64,000 nt of DNA from Silurus meridionalis (lineage: Eukaryota > Chordata > Actinopteri > Siluriformes > Siluridae), in the NCBI RefSeq assembly GCF_014805685.1, contig NC_060890.1:19280500-19344499 (forward strand), written 5' to 3'. Shown here one piece after another: positions 13,335 through 25,938 of this stretch. The first letter of the stretch is position 1; each line of letters starts with the position of its first letter. Position numbers and translations under genes: made by a program. The notes under the pieces are model-generated. The model ran no database searches and was not told the origin of the DNA. It saw only the letters and a program-made list of their open reading frames with translations.

Positions 13335-14095
13335 TGTTCATTGTGATTTGTGGTGAGAGTAGGGACCAGGTTGAGAAGAGCCTGGAGATGTGGAGGTACA
13401 CAGTGGAGAGAAGGGGAATGAAAGTCAGTAAGAGTAAGACAGAGTACATGTGTGTGAATGAGAGGGAGGGCAGTGGAGTGGTGCGGTTGCAGGGAGAAGA
13501 GGTGGAGAAGGTGAATGAGTTCAGGTACCTGGGGTCATCAGTGCAAAGTAATGGAGTGTGTTAGAGAAGTGAAGAAAAGAGTGCAGGCAGGGTGGAGTGG
13601 GTGGAGAAGAGTGATAGCAGGAGTGATTTGTGATAGAAGGGTATCTGTAAGAGTGAAAGGGAAAGTTTATAGGACTGTGGTGAGACCTGAGATGTTGTAT
13701 GGATTAGAGACAGTGGCGTTGAGTAAAAGACAGGAGGTGGAGCTGGAGGTAGCAGAGCTGAAGATGTTAGGGTTTTAGATTAGGATTAGAAATGAGTTTA
13801 TTAGAGGGACAGCGCATGTAGGATATTTTGGGGACAAGGCAAGGGAGGCACGATTGAGATGGTTTGGACATGAGCAGAGGAGGGGCATGGGGTATATCAG
13901 TAGGAGAATGCTGAGGATGGAGCCACCAGGAAGGAGGAAAAGAGGAAGACTAAGGAGGAGGTTTATGGATGTGGTGAGGGAAGACATGCAGGTAGTTGGT
14001 TTAAAAGAGGCAGATGAAGAGGACAGGGGGGTATGGAGACGGATGATCCGCTGTGGCGACCCCTAATGGGAGCAGCCGAAATAAGAAGATAAAGA
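13335..14095 (+). mobile_element. RTE-like LINE 3' fragment, copy 1
   Basis: Broken frames encode the end of a reverse transcriptase: KSLEMWRYTVERRGMKVS, KTEYMCVNEREGSG, FRYLGSSVQSNG, RPEMLYGLETVALSK, and a basic C-terminus with RRFMDVVREDMQV and RRMIRCGDP. The 3' end is GCGACCCCTAATGGGAGCAG followed by CCGAAATAAGAAG. Frameshifts and a deletion make it inactive. Same family as 58.9 and 62.5-63.3 kb. Confidence 0.85.
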
Positions 14096-14201
14096 TGCCA
14101 TATAAAATAATGCAAAGAAAACATTATGAAATCAGGTCCAGGGAATTTAAGAAAACATGTAAGATATGTGAAAGAATATAAACATCACATAATTTGCTAA
14201 A

Positions 14202-14236
14202 TATTCTGCTAAATGCCACTAATGTAAATGTAAATA
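14202..14236 (+). repeat. Remnant of L2/SINE tail
   Basis: TTCTGCTAAATGCCACTAAT then GTAAATGTAAAT matches the last part of the tail at 6,526-6,576. Confidence 0.55.
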
Positions 14237-14429
14237 ATTTAATTTCACAGTTTGATTCAGGTGAATTTTCTGTAAAGATTAAAATTTGGGATCTTATTCG
14301 CAAACCTTAAAAAAACCCTCCCAATATATATCTGCCATATTGAACTATATGTAGACCATAGAACAAAACTGCTTAGGTATAAATTTCAAACTTTTTTTTT
14401 TTTTTTGGACGGGTTTTCTGTTTGCTGCT

Positions 14430-14640
14430 CACATAGCAGCTCATTATCAAACAGGTTTCTGACTGCCTGACCACACAGTATGATTATTTTTAGACAAATC
14501 ACTTAAGCCCACACAACTGCATGACAAATCTGATAGTGTATGTTGAACACATGGCAGTTAATTATAATTGGATTTCTTTTGGATATGCATAATCATATAG
14601 GATGTTTTGACAAACAATATATTTTTTCGCAGTATTATAT
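14430..14640. promoter_or_regulatory. Candidate conserved noncoding block
   Basis: Unique, non-repetitive sequence with clustered homeodomain-like TAATTATAATTGG and POU-like ATATGCATAAT words. No coding potential. Suggested only by its appearance. Confidence 0.15.
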
Positions 14641-16316
14641 CTGTAATTAGTTTTGGGTTTGGTTGACAATGCTCTTGATGTAAATAACATTTTGGCAGTT
14701 TTAGCAAAAAATGATTATCCATATCAAATGCGCACAGATAAAAAGTTGGGCTTGAGGAGAAATTAAAACAAAGTATACAAATCGATTCTAGAGAAAACCT
14801 ATTTCAAATTATAGAACAGGGCTTAGTTCTGCATATATTTATACATATATATAGAGGGACGTGTTATGTAGCAAAAATATGAATGTACTCAGGTATTATT
14901 AAGCATTAAAATGCAATTAATTTCTCACTGACTGAATTTTAAATCGTACTTTTCTCCAAAAAAGTAACAGTGTCATAGCTGTGAAAGAAAGTATGATGGA
15001 AAGACTTTTATCCAAAAGGACAAGCCTTTGTCTCTTTATATTAGGGATGTTGGCCCATGGTGACCTTAGATTTGGACCACCATGCCATATATGAGTAGAG
15101 GAGAAAGAAAAGGAAATGGGGGGATTTGAAAAACTTAGGGATCAGCTTCATATCTCTCTTTAGAGGTCAGTGAATAGCTGTATCAGGCATTGAACTGTAT
15201 TCTACAATCAATTGGATTGTAGCTCATTGTACTATAACTTTAACAAAAAAAACCTTTGAAAATAAAATACATTATTCAAACAAATTACAGGGTATTATAT
15301 CTATTTATTTATGTATTTTTTAATTATTATAAAATCACGATTGATAGACACCTTGGCAGATTAAATTGTAATAGAATATTTGGTATACTGCAACATTTAT
15401 TTTTGGCCCACAGTCCTCATTTTAGCCCATGGCCATCAAGTTTGATTTTTGAAAAAGGTTTGGGCACCTTTGCTTTATATGATCATTAAATCTTCCAATA
15501 ACCATCTCTGTGTTTTTTACTTTCTTTCTGATGCTTTGCAACCTATCGGCCATACAACATATTAGACAAGATAAACAACTTGCATCAAATGTTAAATAAA
15601 CTGCTAGCAACATTGTGAAATATTAATTTTGCAATTCCAGAGTTCACTGTGATTTAACAGACTTTTAAATCTGTATTAAAATGTAGGCGAGACGACCCCC
15701 AGACATTTAATTTATAAGATGTTCTATGAAGAATTGGAGTAGACAATGAGTCATGGCTGCAGGAAAAATAATCTCTACATGAAAGAAAGGCTGATTGTGT
15801 GTTTTTAATATATAAAAACCATGAAATATGAAGCAGAGTTACAGAAGGTCACAGGTGAGTCAATATATAGATGCAAATGCAGGGAGAAACAATCAGGCAG
15901 AGTCAAAATACAAAATTTTAATCCAGATATATGCAGTTCAGTAAAAGCGCAACCAACATACACAAGGCAAATCCAAAGAATCAAAGAGCCAGCCAAGCAA
16001 GGATCTAATCCAGAAGAGCAAACTATCAGAAAACGGTTTGGGAAGTCAACAGTGCTGTACTCTGACTGTTACTTTGCATAGGGAGGGATAACTACTTCTA
16101 TTTCTTACTGGAAATTGAAGTCTTATGAAGCCATATTTCAATGCTGTGGTGTTTTGGGAAGTTCTTAAAAGGCTGTTGTGGATTGTCTGACAACTTGGAG
16201 AATAGGCTTTTATTTTTAAAGTTCACAGTATATTTGTGCTTTTAAATAACTGCCATATTTAAAATACATCATATTTTTTTATAGTTTTACAAAATATGAA
16301 TGGATGGGTGAAAATT
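14641..16316. other. Intergenic, nothing recognised
   Basis: Several short frames, none recognisable. Confidence 0.4.
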
Positions 16317-16351
16317 TGGATGGATGGATGGATGGATGGATGGAAGGATGG
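16317..16351. repeat. (GGAT)n tetranucleotide repeat
   Basis: Eight or so GGAT units with one GGAA variant. Confidence 0.9.
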
Positions 16352-16799
16352 AGCGATAATAAATATAAATCTAATAAAGTAAATCCCCTAAAGGAAAACT
16401 TCACTTTGAAACATGTTAAATGTGTTTATATCGAGTTAACAATTAGTACAGTGATGTTATTTAAGTGAAAATATCAAACAATATGAAGCATAAAGGATAT
16501 CACTTTGGTGTCGCACAATGTTTTAATGACATACAAATGCACATTATTGAGCAATTCAGTGAAGGGGATGAGAAGACAGCAAACATCATACACCTAGTTC
16601 CTAATGCAGTGCAGCTGACAGAGACAGCTCATCTATTCAACACTCTATGATGATAAGCACAATGGTGATATTTGCATAAAAGTTAAAGCTTTAAAAGCTG
16701 ATCTAAAAAACCAGAGTGTACAGGTGAGGAGGTGAGACAGCAGGACAGACTAAAAGGTTGCTTCATTTATTTCAATGCTGGTAATTGCAGGAACCCATT

Positions 16800-17290
16800 A
16801 ACCAGCAACAAAAGGCCACAAACCCATGCATTACAGTTCCAGTGTGCACAAAGTGAGCTCTAGGAAGATACCCAAAAGCTGCCAAATGTTGAAGTGCAAT
16901 AACTTGTGTCATGCACAGAACCCTGACCTTGACTCCACTGAACACCTTTGGGATGAATTGAACACAGACGGCACCCCAGACCTCCACACCCAACATCAGT
17001 GTATAACTTCCACTTCCATAACTTCCAGTACACACAGACAATCCACAACAGCCTCCAAGAACAAAAGTGAGTACACCCCTCACATTTCAGCAGTCATTTT
17101 AGTATATCTTCTCAGGAGAGACAATACTATAGAAATCAAAATTGGATATATTTTAGAGAAGTCAGTGTGCAGATTGTATAGCAGTATAGATTTACTGTCC
17201 TCTAAAAATAACTGAACATACAGCCATTATTGTTAAAGAGCTGGCAACAAAAGTGAATACACCCTACATGATTACAGCTGTATGTCGTTT
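16800..17290 (+). mobile_element. Tc1/mariner remnants, two types joined
   Basis: 16,900-17,050 is a transposase C-terminal segment (ACTGAACACCTTTGGGATGA region). From 17,060 on is the end of another element with ACAAAAGTGAGTACACCCC, then a related terminal AGCCATTATTGTTAAAGAGC and AAAAGTGAATACACCCT. The latter matches the element inside the 42.6-44.5 kb hAT copy. Confidence 0.7.
16934..17006 (+). repeat. Inverted repeat, left arm (73 bp)
   Basis: Matches the reverse complement of 17,412-17,484 at 72 of 73 positions by eye. Confidence 0.9.
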
Positions 17291-17411
17291 AACTATGCAT
17301 AAATACGCATTTCCTATTCATCATGATCAGGTTTTTGCCTGCTTGACCGGACCATACCAATTTGTGTATCTTGTATTAGAGCAGTATAGTGTGTATAGTG
17401 TATATAGTGTA

Positions 17412-17484
17412 TTATATACTGATGTTGGGTGTGGAGGTCTGGGGTGCCGTCTGTGTTCAATTCATCCCAAAGGTGTTCAGTGGA
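17412..17484 (-). repeat. Inverted repeat, right arm (73 bp)
   Basis: Pairs with 16,934-17,006, with a 405-bp spacer. Confidence 0.9.
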
Positions 17485-18319
17485 GAATCTTTAAAAGATT
17501 CTTTGGGAATCTGTTATGTATTTCAAACTATCCAGTTGTTTCTTTAAATTAAAAAAAATCTTGGTTTAGATAAACCATGTTTCCAAGGCCTTGATGAGAT
17601 CCTTTTCAAACCCAGTACGGAAAAACATACTGGTCATTGGCTGTTCTTTTAGTGTGTTTATGGTGTGTTTAAATAAATTGATACACAAGAGATAAATAAA
17701 AAAAAAGTTTTTGCAAAAAGCCTTGTTGTTGCCTTAAAGCACCATTTTATTTTCAAGTGTAAACAGAGGCAAATCAAGTCAGGAGGTTTAGAAGTAAATT
17801 ACAAATGCTGTTAAGACAGTTTCATCTCTTCAGATATCCAGGAAGTTAAAGGGAAATGGTTCGACATTGAACCAGGGTGTAAAAAAACATGCTTAGGTTG
17901 CCTCAACAAAATCATAAACAACCTGGAAGGGGCCCGCTATCATTGAGCTTATCCATCTGCGATCAATGCATCAGCAGGATAATTGGTGAAATCTCTGTCA
18001 GTTATAATTTCATGATAGTGACAGTGATGGTGTCTCCCGTTCAACCAGTCATTATTCTCAGCAAGCAAATCTGCATGCTCTCTTAACATACCTTCTTTGT
18101 GCAGAGCTGTCTGCCGAATCAAGCAAAAGAGCTATCACCAGTGTTACATGGGCTTTTTGTCTTTCTTATGCTGAACTAATTCCATAATAATTATAATAAC
18201 TAATTGGACATATGTTTAACAAAACTGATTCTATTAAAATATTAATCTTGCAGGCAAATAGCTAATGCTGGTATACTCAGTATAACAGTAGTCTAAAATC
18301 TAAATGAAATGTTAGCTAA
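17485..18319. other. Intergenic, nothing recognised
   Basis: No supported feature. Confidence 0.4.
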
Positions 18320-18665
18320 AAGTTGTTAGTTTTTAAGAGCCGGAGAGAAGGCCCGCTCACAATCCAGAGTAAAGTCTGATCTTCTTACTTCTACTCGTTG
18401 TGAGCCGTTAGAGGTGGGCTGTAGAGGATTTGCAGGGCGTTCACTCTGCAAAGTACTTACTGTACTAGGAATCACTGGGGAGGCAAAGAGGAAGGTGATT
18501 AGAACTGCAACTGAAGCCACAGAGAAAGCCACTAGATGGCTTTGGATTAAAAGGGCAGAATCGTGGGCAATTGCTACTGGGACACAGGCCTGAGTCTGAT
18601 CAACCCCGGCTGGGTCACTTGGACGAGGGTGTCTGATGCTCCCAGTGCATCTGTATGATGTATTT
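18320..18665 (+). mobile_element. Degenerate LINE 3' fragment
   Basis: In broken frames gives EATEKATRWLWIKRAESWA-like and GSLGRGCLMLPVHLYD, a tail seen in fish LINE ORFs. It ends 'GATGCTCCCAGTGCATCT'. Clade not assigned. Confidence 0.5.
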
Positions 18666-18782
18666 TGTATTATTAGTAAATTTTTTATTTGGTTAGTATA
18701 TTATTAGTAGTAATATATTACTAATGCTAAGTATATTTTATTAGTAGTAATATTTTAGTAGCATATTGTTAGTAAATTGTTG

Positions 18783-18960
18783 GGAGGTGGTAGCTCAGTG
18801 GTTAAGGCATTGGGCTTTGGATCAGAAGATCACAGGTTCAAATCCCACCACCACCAAGCTGCCACTGCTGGGTCCTTGAGCAAAAGCCCTAAAACCCTCC
18901 CCTGCTCAGTTGTAAGTTGCTCTGGATAAGGGCGTCTGCCAAATGCGGCAAATGTAAATG
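18783..18960 (+). mobile_element. tRNA-derived SINE, near full length
   Basis: Begins GGAGGTGGTAGCTCAGTGGT (A box), with B box GGTTCAAATCC at 18,835-18,845. A body with GAGCAAAAGCCCT follows. A 45-nt tail (18,916-18,960) matches the LINE tail at 6,526 at 41 of 45 positions. It is a retroposed element, not a tRNA gene, because the promoter boxes sit in a non-cloverleaf and are fused to the LINE tail. Confidence 0.88.
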
Positions 18961-21629
18961 CTTGCATTTTTTTTTTCAGCTTTCTTTTACAAACCATTTA
19001 CACAAATATTCATCCTGCTAGTGTTTTATGAATCTGGCCGAGTGTATTAACATCGATTGTATATAAACGATTGTTGGGTAAAATGTTGTTTGTCCAAGAT
19101 ACATAGAAAAATATGGAGTTTGTTTAGAAGGATGGTTCTGTAGGAGGACACAGGGTTCACACCTTCATATGAATGGCATTTTTTTTTAAACTTTATATTT
19201 GTCTGAGATTTCTTTTAGCCCTCAAAGACTAAACAGCAAAGGAGACAAAAGAGCAGCTCATCCATCCTAAAAGAGACAATCCAGCTTACACACGAGTAAA
19301 TCATTTTAGCCTCCTGTTGTCCTGGATAACATTGTGCCTGAGTGGCCTAAATGACTCTGCATTTAAAAAAAAACAGTAAAAAGAAAGTATTTATAAAAAA
19401 AAAAAAAAAAAAAAAAAAGTAAGCGTGACTTGTCCAATTGTAACAACATCGTTTTGTTTCCATGTCAACTGAAATGCAACAGCACTAGCTGTGAAGCAGA
19501 AACCAAATTCACCCCTCAATGTCAGGTTTCTATATCTCTTACTCTGCAACAAAATGAAATACCACAAAAAAAGAAAAAAACATTGTAAACCATGTATTAA
19601 CAAATACATAGTCCAGTGTTGAATGCAGTGTTTCGGAACGTCGGCCCCCTTTAACGTGAAATGTTATAAAGACGTGTTTGCACTACCAAATATTCTGCAC
19701 AGAATTGATGGAACTGATAACAAGGCCGGCAAATTAAACAAGCATATGAGGTAGCAGGAGTAATACAGCAGAGTATGCCTCAAGAGACTTAACCATTTTA
19801 TTCCTGCTTCCCTCTATACAGGAATAAAGGCAATTAAAGTCAGTTAATCTGGAAGTTAATAAGAATGTTGAATTTAAAAGGCCGAAAGGGAGATAAATAA
19901 AAACAGTAGGAAAATAAATGAAAATATAAATAAATTAATAATGAATAAAAAGTAATTTTATAGTGAGCTCATACTAATATACTGGGTTTTTATGTAACTA
20001 TGTTTCACAGTGACTGATGAGGCAATTGCTATTTATAGCTGTTATAACATAAGCGATAACAGGGACTTATCTGTCTCACAGACGTTTTACATCATCACAT
20101 GAAACGATAAGAGTTAAAAGTGCAAAGTGTCATTAGGAATAAAAGCAACTTTAATCATTGGCATTTCTAAATCATATTTATCAATATTTATAAAAAAAAA
20201 AAAAAAAAAGTTTTGTTGAAAACATTAGTTTCCGTTCACATTTATAAGCAGGTCAGATATTATACGTCTTTTTAGGCATCTCTAATTTTCATCAGATTTT
20301 CAGCAGCAATGATTAACAGTTCAGCATTTATGCACCATGTATCTTCACTCCTCATGCAATCAACTGAGAGTGTACTCGAGTTATTTTGGAGCCAACGTTG
20401 GCCTTCGATACCCTGAAGATGGAGTACAACATACAATGTGCAAGACTGGGGAAAAGGCCATGGCTAATGAGCTCCACTAATCAAATAATCAACACCTATA
20501 TTTTCCCCCCACACCTCCTGGGTCTCCTCAGCAACTTCATGTATGTAGCAGTAAAACTATGTGGCCTGAAGAAGATGGAGTGGGGAAAAAACCTCATGTA
20601 GCTTCTTTTCAGTCGGTTGAGTAATGGAAGAATGATCTATGGTTTGGCAACTTACATATATTTTCATGTGAATAATCCAATGAAAATGAAGCTACAAAAT
20701 CCCTGACAGTGTTGCGGATTCATAAAATGATTGAATTAGAGAAAGTATAAAGAATATAAAAAAATCTTAAACACGTGAATGCTTTGAAGATATTTTACAT
20801 TAAACAATAATAAAAATAAATGAAAATAAATGTGCATTTAATTACATTACATTGATTTAATTTTATTTTTTTAAACACACTACAGTGTAGAGATCCGATT
20901 TTGGAAAACAAGAAATCAAAAAGGATTTCTATTTTATGTTCTTTGTCAAGAACACTTAAAATAAAAATAATAATAAAATAGTACACTTTTTTATTTGTCT
21001 TGAATTCAGCACCAGCGGGATTCTTGTTTGCTTACAAATTGAGTCATCCAAATAATTCATCAAAATAATCAAGAATTGTATTTTTTTCCCCTTAAACTCA
21101 CATAACATCTAATTTCAATCCCATTAGCTCTTAAAACAGATAAACCGCCCACATACAAATGTAATGAACCTCAGTACACCCCAAGGCTAAAGACAGAAGA
21201 GCCTGAGGCACTCTGCTCCTCCAGACACTAGACTTAAAATTTCTATCTAAATGAGCCACACATTCAGACACTGAGGGGAATTTCATTACTAAATTAGGTC
21301 CTTTTTTCCTGCCTCATCCTTCATCCTGGCCCTTCGTCATTCTGTGGCATTTTAAAATAGAATTTGAAAAAATGTTTTAATGGCCCTGCCTGTTAACACA
21401 ATTAAATTATCCCACAAATACAAAGGCAAACTTTTACAGGCGTTTTTACTCCATAATTTCTTTAATGGTAAGGAGAGTCAAAGCATGTAAAAGTCAATTC
21501 ATTTTATTTTTGCACTCCGTTTTGTCCCCCATTTGAAGTTCAACTTTTCAGTTTCCTTTAGGCTTTGCCTCACTTGAGCTTGTTTGTGTCCTTTGTCTAT
21601 TTTCCATACTCATGTACTTTGTTTATTTG
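18961..21629. other. Mostly unique AT-rich intergenic
   Basis: Poly-A tracts at 19,398-19,418 and 20,190-20,207. The 19,700-20,110 stretch is unique and compositionally even, with no coding exon seen. Confidence 0.4.
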
Positions 21630-22905
21630 ATCAGCCAGAACATTATAACCAGTTACAGGTGACATATATAACACTGATTAATCTGTTACAGTGGGAACTG
21701 AGAAGGGGTGGGGCTTATTAGGCAGCAAGTGAACAGTTGTATTGATGTGCTATAAGCAGCAAAACTGGGCAAATGCAAGGGTGTGTGTGACTTTGACCAG
21801 AGCCAAATGAATTGGTTAATACCTACTAAAAGTGGTACAAAAGGGGACAATCAGCGAACCAGTGTTAGGGTCGTAGACCCCCAATGTTCAGTGATTTATT
21901 TGGGGAATGAAGGCAATCCTGACTGGACTTATATCACAGAAGACATACTGAACCACAACTTGTTGAAAACGTTAATGCCTTGGATCTGATACAAAGGTGA
22001 CGGAATGCAATGCATTGCAGATTGCTGAGTTGTGAATTTTTTAGCTGCAGAGTTGTCACAATGTGATGATCAGAACTGGGCCATGAAGCAATGGAAGAAG
22101 GTGACTGGCCTGATAAATCCTGACTTATTTTGCATCATTTGAACTGCATGCGCATTCGCTTAACTGAGGAACAGATGGCACCAGGATGCAGTATGGGAAG
22201 TGATACTCTGGGCAATGTTCAGCTGGGAAATCTTTTGCCCTGGAATTTATGTGGATTTTACTTTGACACTTACCACATAGTAAAACAATGTCGTAGACAA
22301 GTTACATTCAATTGTTATACTCCAAAGTATTCAAGTGTCCTCTTTAAACATTCTACAGTTTAACATTCTACAGAGGGACCATCGAGAACATCCTGTGCAG
22401 CTGCAACACTGCCTGGTTTGGGAACTGCAAGACCCTACAGCGGATAGTGTGGACAGCTGATAAGATCATTAGGGTCTCTTTTCTCTCCATCATCTACAAT
22501 GACACACTGCTTCTGTAATTCATTGTGGCTGACCACACACAACCCTCACACATACCCTCTTCACTCTGCTGCTGTCTGGAAAAAGGTACCAAAGCATTCC
22601 AGCCCTCACGTCTAGACAGTGTAATCAACGGTAAAAATTCGACTTGCACAAAAATCTTTTTTTGCACATTTGCTGCTTGAACTTCATGTTTACATGTCCA
22701 GTATTTTTTATGTTATGGTTGGAATGACAATAGATGCCAACTTAAATATTTGAATATTTGACTTGAACAACATATTATGTTCTACAGCATATGAGTTGAG
22801 TTGCCCTCCAAATTCCCCAGATCTCAGTCTGATTGAGCATTTGTGGGATCAGCTGGATGAACAAGTCTGATCCATGGAGGTCGTGTCTCACAAGACCAAA
22901 AGGCT
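21630..22905 (+). mobile_element. Tc1-like transposon remnant, interrupted by a LINE
   Basis: The left end resembles the GATCAGCCAGAACATTATAA terminus. An internal AGGCAGCAAGTGAACA block, the transposase middle (GAACTGGGCCATGAAGCAAT, GGCACCAGGATGCAGTATGG) and, beyond the insertion, 'CTCCAAATTCCCCAGATCTC' (DDE region SPDL-I-HLWD) follow in order. Many indels, no intact frame. The insertion at 22,345-22,775 splits it. Confidence 0.8.
22345..22775 (+). mobile_element. LINE 3' fragment nested in Tc1 remnant
   Basis: Starts at TTCTACAGAGGGACCATCGA, shared with the LINE at 4.04 kb. It carries the degenerate WFGNC...HPSHTLFTLL region and ends at GGAATGACAATAGATGCC. Same family as 3,461-5,042. Confidence 0.78.
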
Positions 22906-25432
22906 ATACTTATACTGTAGTTTATAGGGGGTTTTTTTTGGAACTGCTACAATTAATTATTATTCTGGAGATCCTTGGGAGAATAATAGTACTCTCTTCC
23001 CATAATTTATAAATGTATTCACTGAATATTATTACTGAATATTTACTAAAAATATAAGTTTATCTAGTTCATCCACCACAGGTTGGCAACACGATTAAAA
23101 CCTGGAGTTTCATTAAAAAACAGTGATAAAATCTTAATGTATCCATTTATGTTCTTTTTTTTATTTTATTTTATTTTATTTTTTAAGGTTCATTCACTTG
23201 TTGAAATCTCTTTATATTCGGCCAACATTCAGCTATTTAGCAGAGGCGACCAGATTTTGGTCTGAAATATCTTCAGATTGCATCAACTTTCACAAGAGCA
23301 ACTAAACCCCAGTCACAAAACAATGTCAAAGCAACCACATGTTTTAAAATGGGGTATCAGGTGCTTTTCTTGTATGCCATAACCATTCATGGTAATACTG
23401 CATACATAAGCAAAACGATTGACTTTGGTCTCATCACACCACAACATGAAGTAAGTCAACTGTATATAGAACAATATTTGGTGGAACTAGAATGCTAAAT
23501 TTTGTGAATGTTCTTAGGAATGCTTTCAGGAATAGCTTTTTTGTTGCTGTTGTTGTAAAAGTGGCATTCAGTAGCATTTGGATTTTCTGTATCTTGACAA
23601 CCAAAAGAATCAACTAAACTGTACAAAAAATTTCAGTGTTTAAGACGTGAAAAATCCGATGTTAGCTGTTGGCCCTAAAGCAAGATATTTTCTTTTACAG
23701 CCTTTGTAATGTACTTTATACACACATTACCTGATTTGTGCAACTGTTTTGTGTTTCTGTTTTGTGTTTCTCCCATTGGAATAGATGACAAAAGGTTTTT
23801 TTTTTACATCTGTGCAGCCTCATATTTATTCCCCGGGGAAGCGGGAAGCAGATAAAGTTCCTTGAGACTGTGGGGGGTGGGGGGGATATTTGTTTGGAAT
23901 GATATTTTTTTGAAAGAAAAGTAGTGTTTATAAGAATGTTTAGTTTGCACAATGTAGCTCCTGCTATAGTTTATTTTATGAAATTATTTTTGCCTTGTAT
24001 ACAGAACAATACCTTTAGCCTCAACCCTTCCATTCCATTCAAAGTTGTGCATTCAATGTAACAAATGCAGTAAGGCTGCATTTATTCCGCCCAAAAAGCA
24101 TCATTCAGGAAAGTGTACGCTAATCTCAGTAATGGCAGAAAATATCTTGTGGTATTATTAGTTTGCTGCAGCGGCGGAATGAAAAAAAGATGTTAATTTT
24201 CATGAGTGCACTTTACATAATGATCTTAGATTAGAAAGATCACAATACAAATGAGTTCATTTTCTGTATAAGCACTTGTTTTTATGAATGTATAAGATGC
24301 TTTGTAATACCTAGCTGGCGTATCCATGAGTTCCTTCATAAACCAGTGCCATAAGATCATTGTATCAATTAGCGGAATTCCAAAAAAAGACGTAAAGATC
24401 TACGCATAGGCAGGCATAGTTAAGTACGACATGTCACATTGGATTATTCAGAACAAAATTCAGAGCAGAAGATTTTTTTTTAGCTTTTAGCTGCACACTG
24501 CTTCATCCACCATTTTGACTGATACCTCTTTATCCATTAGAAACTTCAGAGAGCAAAGTACATTATTTTGCTTTTAGTCAAATGAGGGTGAACTGTCTGG
24601 TTGTCAGAAGGTCCAATGCCTGGTCTGAATCTGTGCACTTAATATTGGGGTGCAGCTATTTGTAGTGTTGTGGACATTCTTTTAAATCAGTCCAAATAAT
24701 CATGCGAATATGCTAATAAACCCAGTGACCCGAATCGAATATATAAAAATAAGTCACCAAATTTCTCAGTAATTGCATCATCAGTCTGGGAAAAACGTCA
24801 GAAACCAGTATCTTTTTAAACATATTAGGACAAGTCTATTGTTTCATTGCTATTCACCAAACATTGCAAAAATATAAACTTCAGAACATTTGTTGATGGA
24901 GAGTTTTACTTTTGTGCATCTCAAACACATGTTGTGAGAACACAGTTTCTCAGTTTGCATTTGTCAAGTCATTTCATTTGTCTATTTATCTGTATTTGCA
25001 TGATTTATTGAATTTTGCAGAAACAATTTATACTAATACACACACCAACTATTCTTGCTCTCTCTTTCTCTCTCAAACTGTAAGGTTATAAATACAGTGT
25101 ATATACATTTTGGGTTTCAAAAATGTCACATTCCCATAAGTAAATGCATATTGTGGATATTAACCCATAATTGACTTTCCCGATTGTGATTTGCTTTACT
25201 TCTTACAGCTTTACAAACCTCATTGTTTGCAGGCCAAAATTAGTTAATGTACACTTTTATTTTTTATATTTTTTTTTTTTTTGCAATTAGAGTTAGATGG
25301 TCTCATATTGTTTGGGGTATTGCTTATATAAAAGCTTGGTTGATACAGCTGTTTTTCAGCTACACTCTCAAACCCAAGCTTTTGGCAAAGAAGGCATGAG
25401 GATGGAAATCTGACTTATTATAATGTTCAATT
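22906..25432. other. Unique AT-rich intergenic
   Basis: No gene seen. The TTTTA run near 23,160 and the G-run at 23,873-23,884 are low complexity. A compositionally even block at 24,000-24,420 is listed separately. Confidence 0.4.
24000..24420. promoter_or_regulatory. Candidate conserved noncoding block
   Basis: Unique sequence with dense mixed short motifs (TGCATTTATTCC, TTAATTTTCATGAGTGCAC, AATGATCTTAGATTAG) and no repeat similarity in this window. A hypothesis from appearance only. Confidence 0.2.
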
Positions 25433-25775
25433 CAATTCAATTCATTTTTATTTGTATAGCGCTTTTAACAATGAATATTGTCTCAAAGCAGCTTTACACA
25501 GATAATGTGGTGATTAAAAGTGAATATGTTCTTTATAAGCAAGTTTGTCCCTGATGATTGAGCCGGTGGCGACTGGGGCAAGGAAAAACTCCCCAAGATG
25601 GCATAAGGAAGAAACCTTGAGAGGAACCAGACTCAAGAGGAAACCCATCCTCATCTGTGTTGCACCGAATGTCCATTTATAGCAGATATACGATGTTGCA
25701 GGGTACAGTGATGATGATCAGAAGCGAAATGTAGTCCTGAGTCAGTGTAGCAGACTGTTGACATTAACTACAGTC
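25433..25775 (+). repeat. Dispersed fish repeat, 'GCAGCTTTAC...GGCAAG' family, copy 2
   Basis: The most complete copy, with TTCAATTCAATTC, TTTATTTGTATAGCGCTTTT, AAAGCAGCTTTACACAG, GCAAGGAAAAACTCCC, GAAGAAACCTTGAGAGGAAC and CCATCCTCATCTG. Confidence 0.85.
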
Positions 25776-25938
25776 TAATCCATCCTCAAAGTGCCTGTTC
25801 TTGCTCTGGAATTTCATGTAACCACCCAAGGCATTGATGAAATCCGTCCCAAGCTGTTCCACTCTAACACTGGGTTGGTTGTGGATGAGTGGTCAAGAAG
25901 CAAGTCAGAGAAAATTCCTTCACTCCAGTACTCTAGAT

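Noticed and set aside
18783..18860. tRNA-gene-like A and B boxes
   Set aside because: Fused to a LINE-type tail and unable to form a complete cloverleaf by eye, so a SINE and not a functional tRNA gene.
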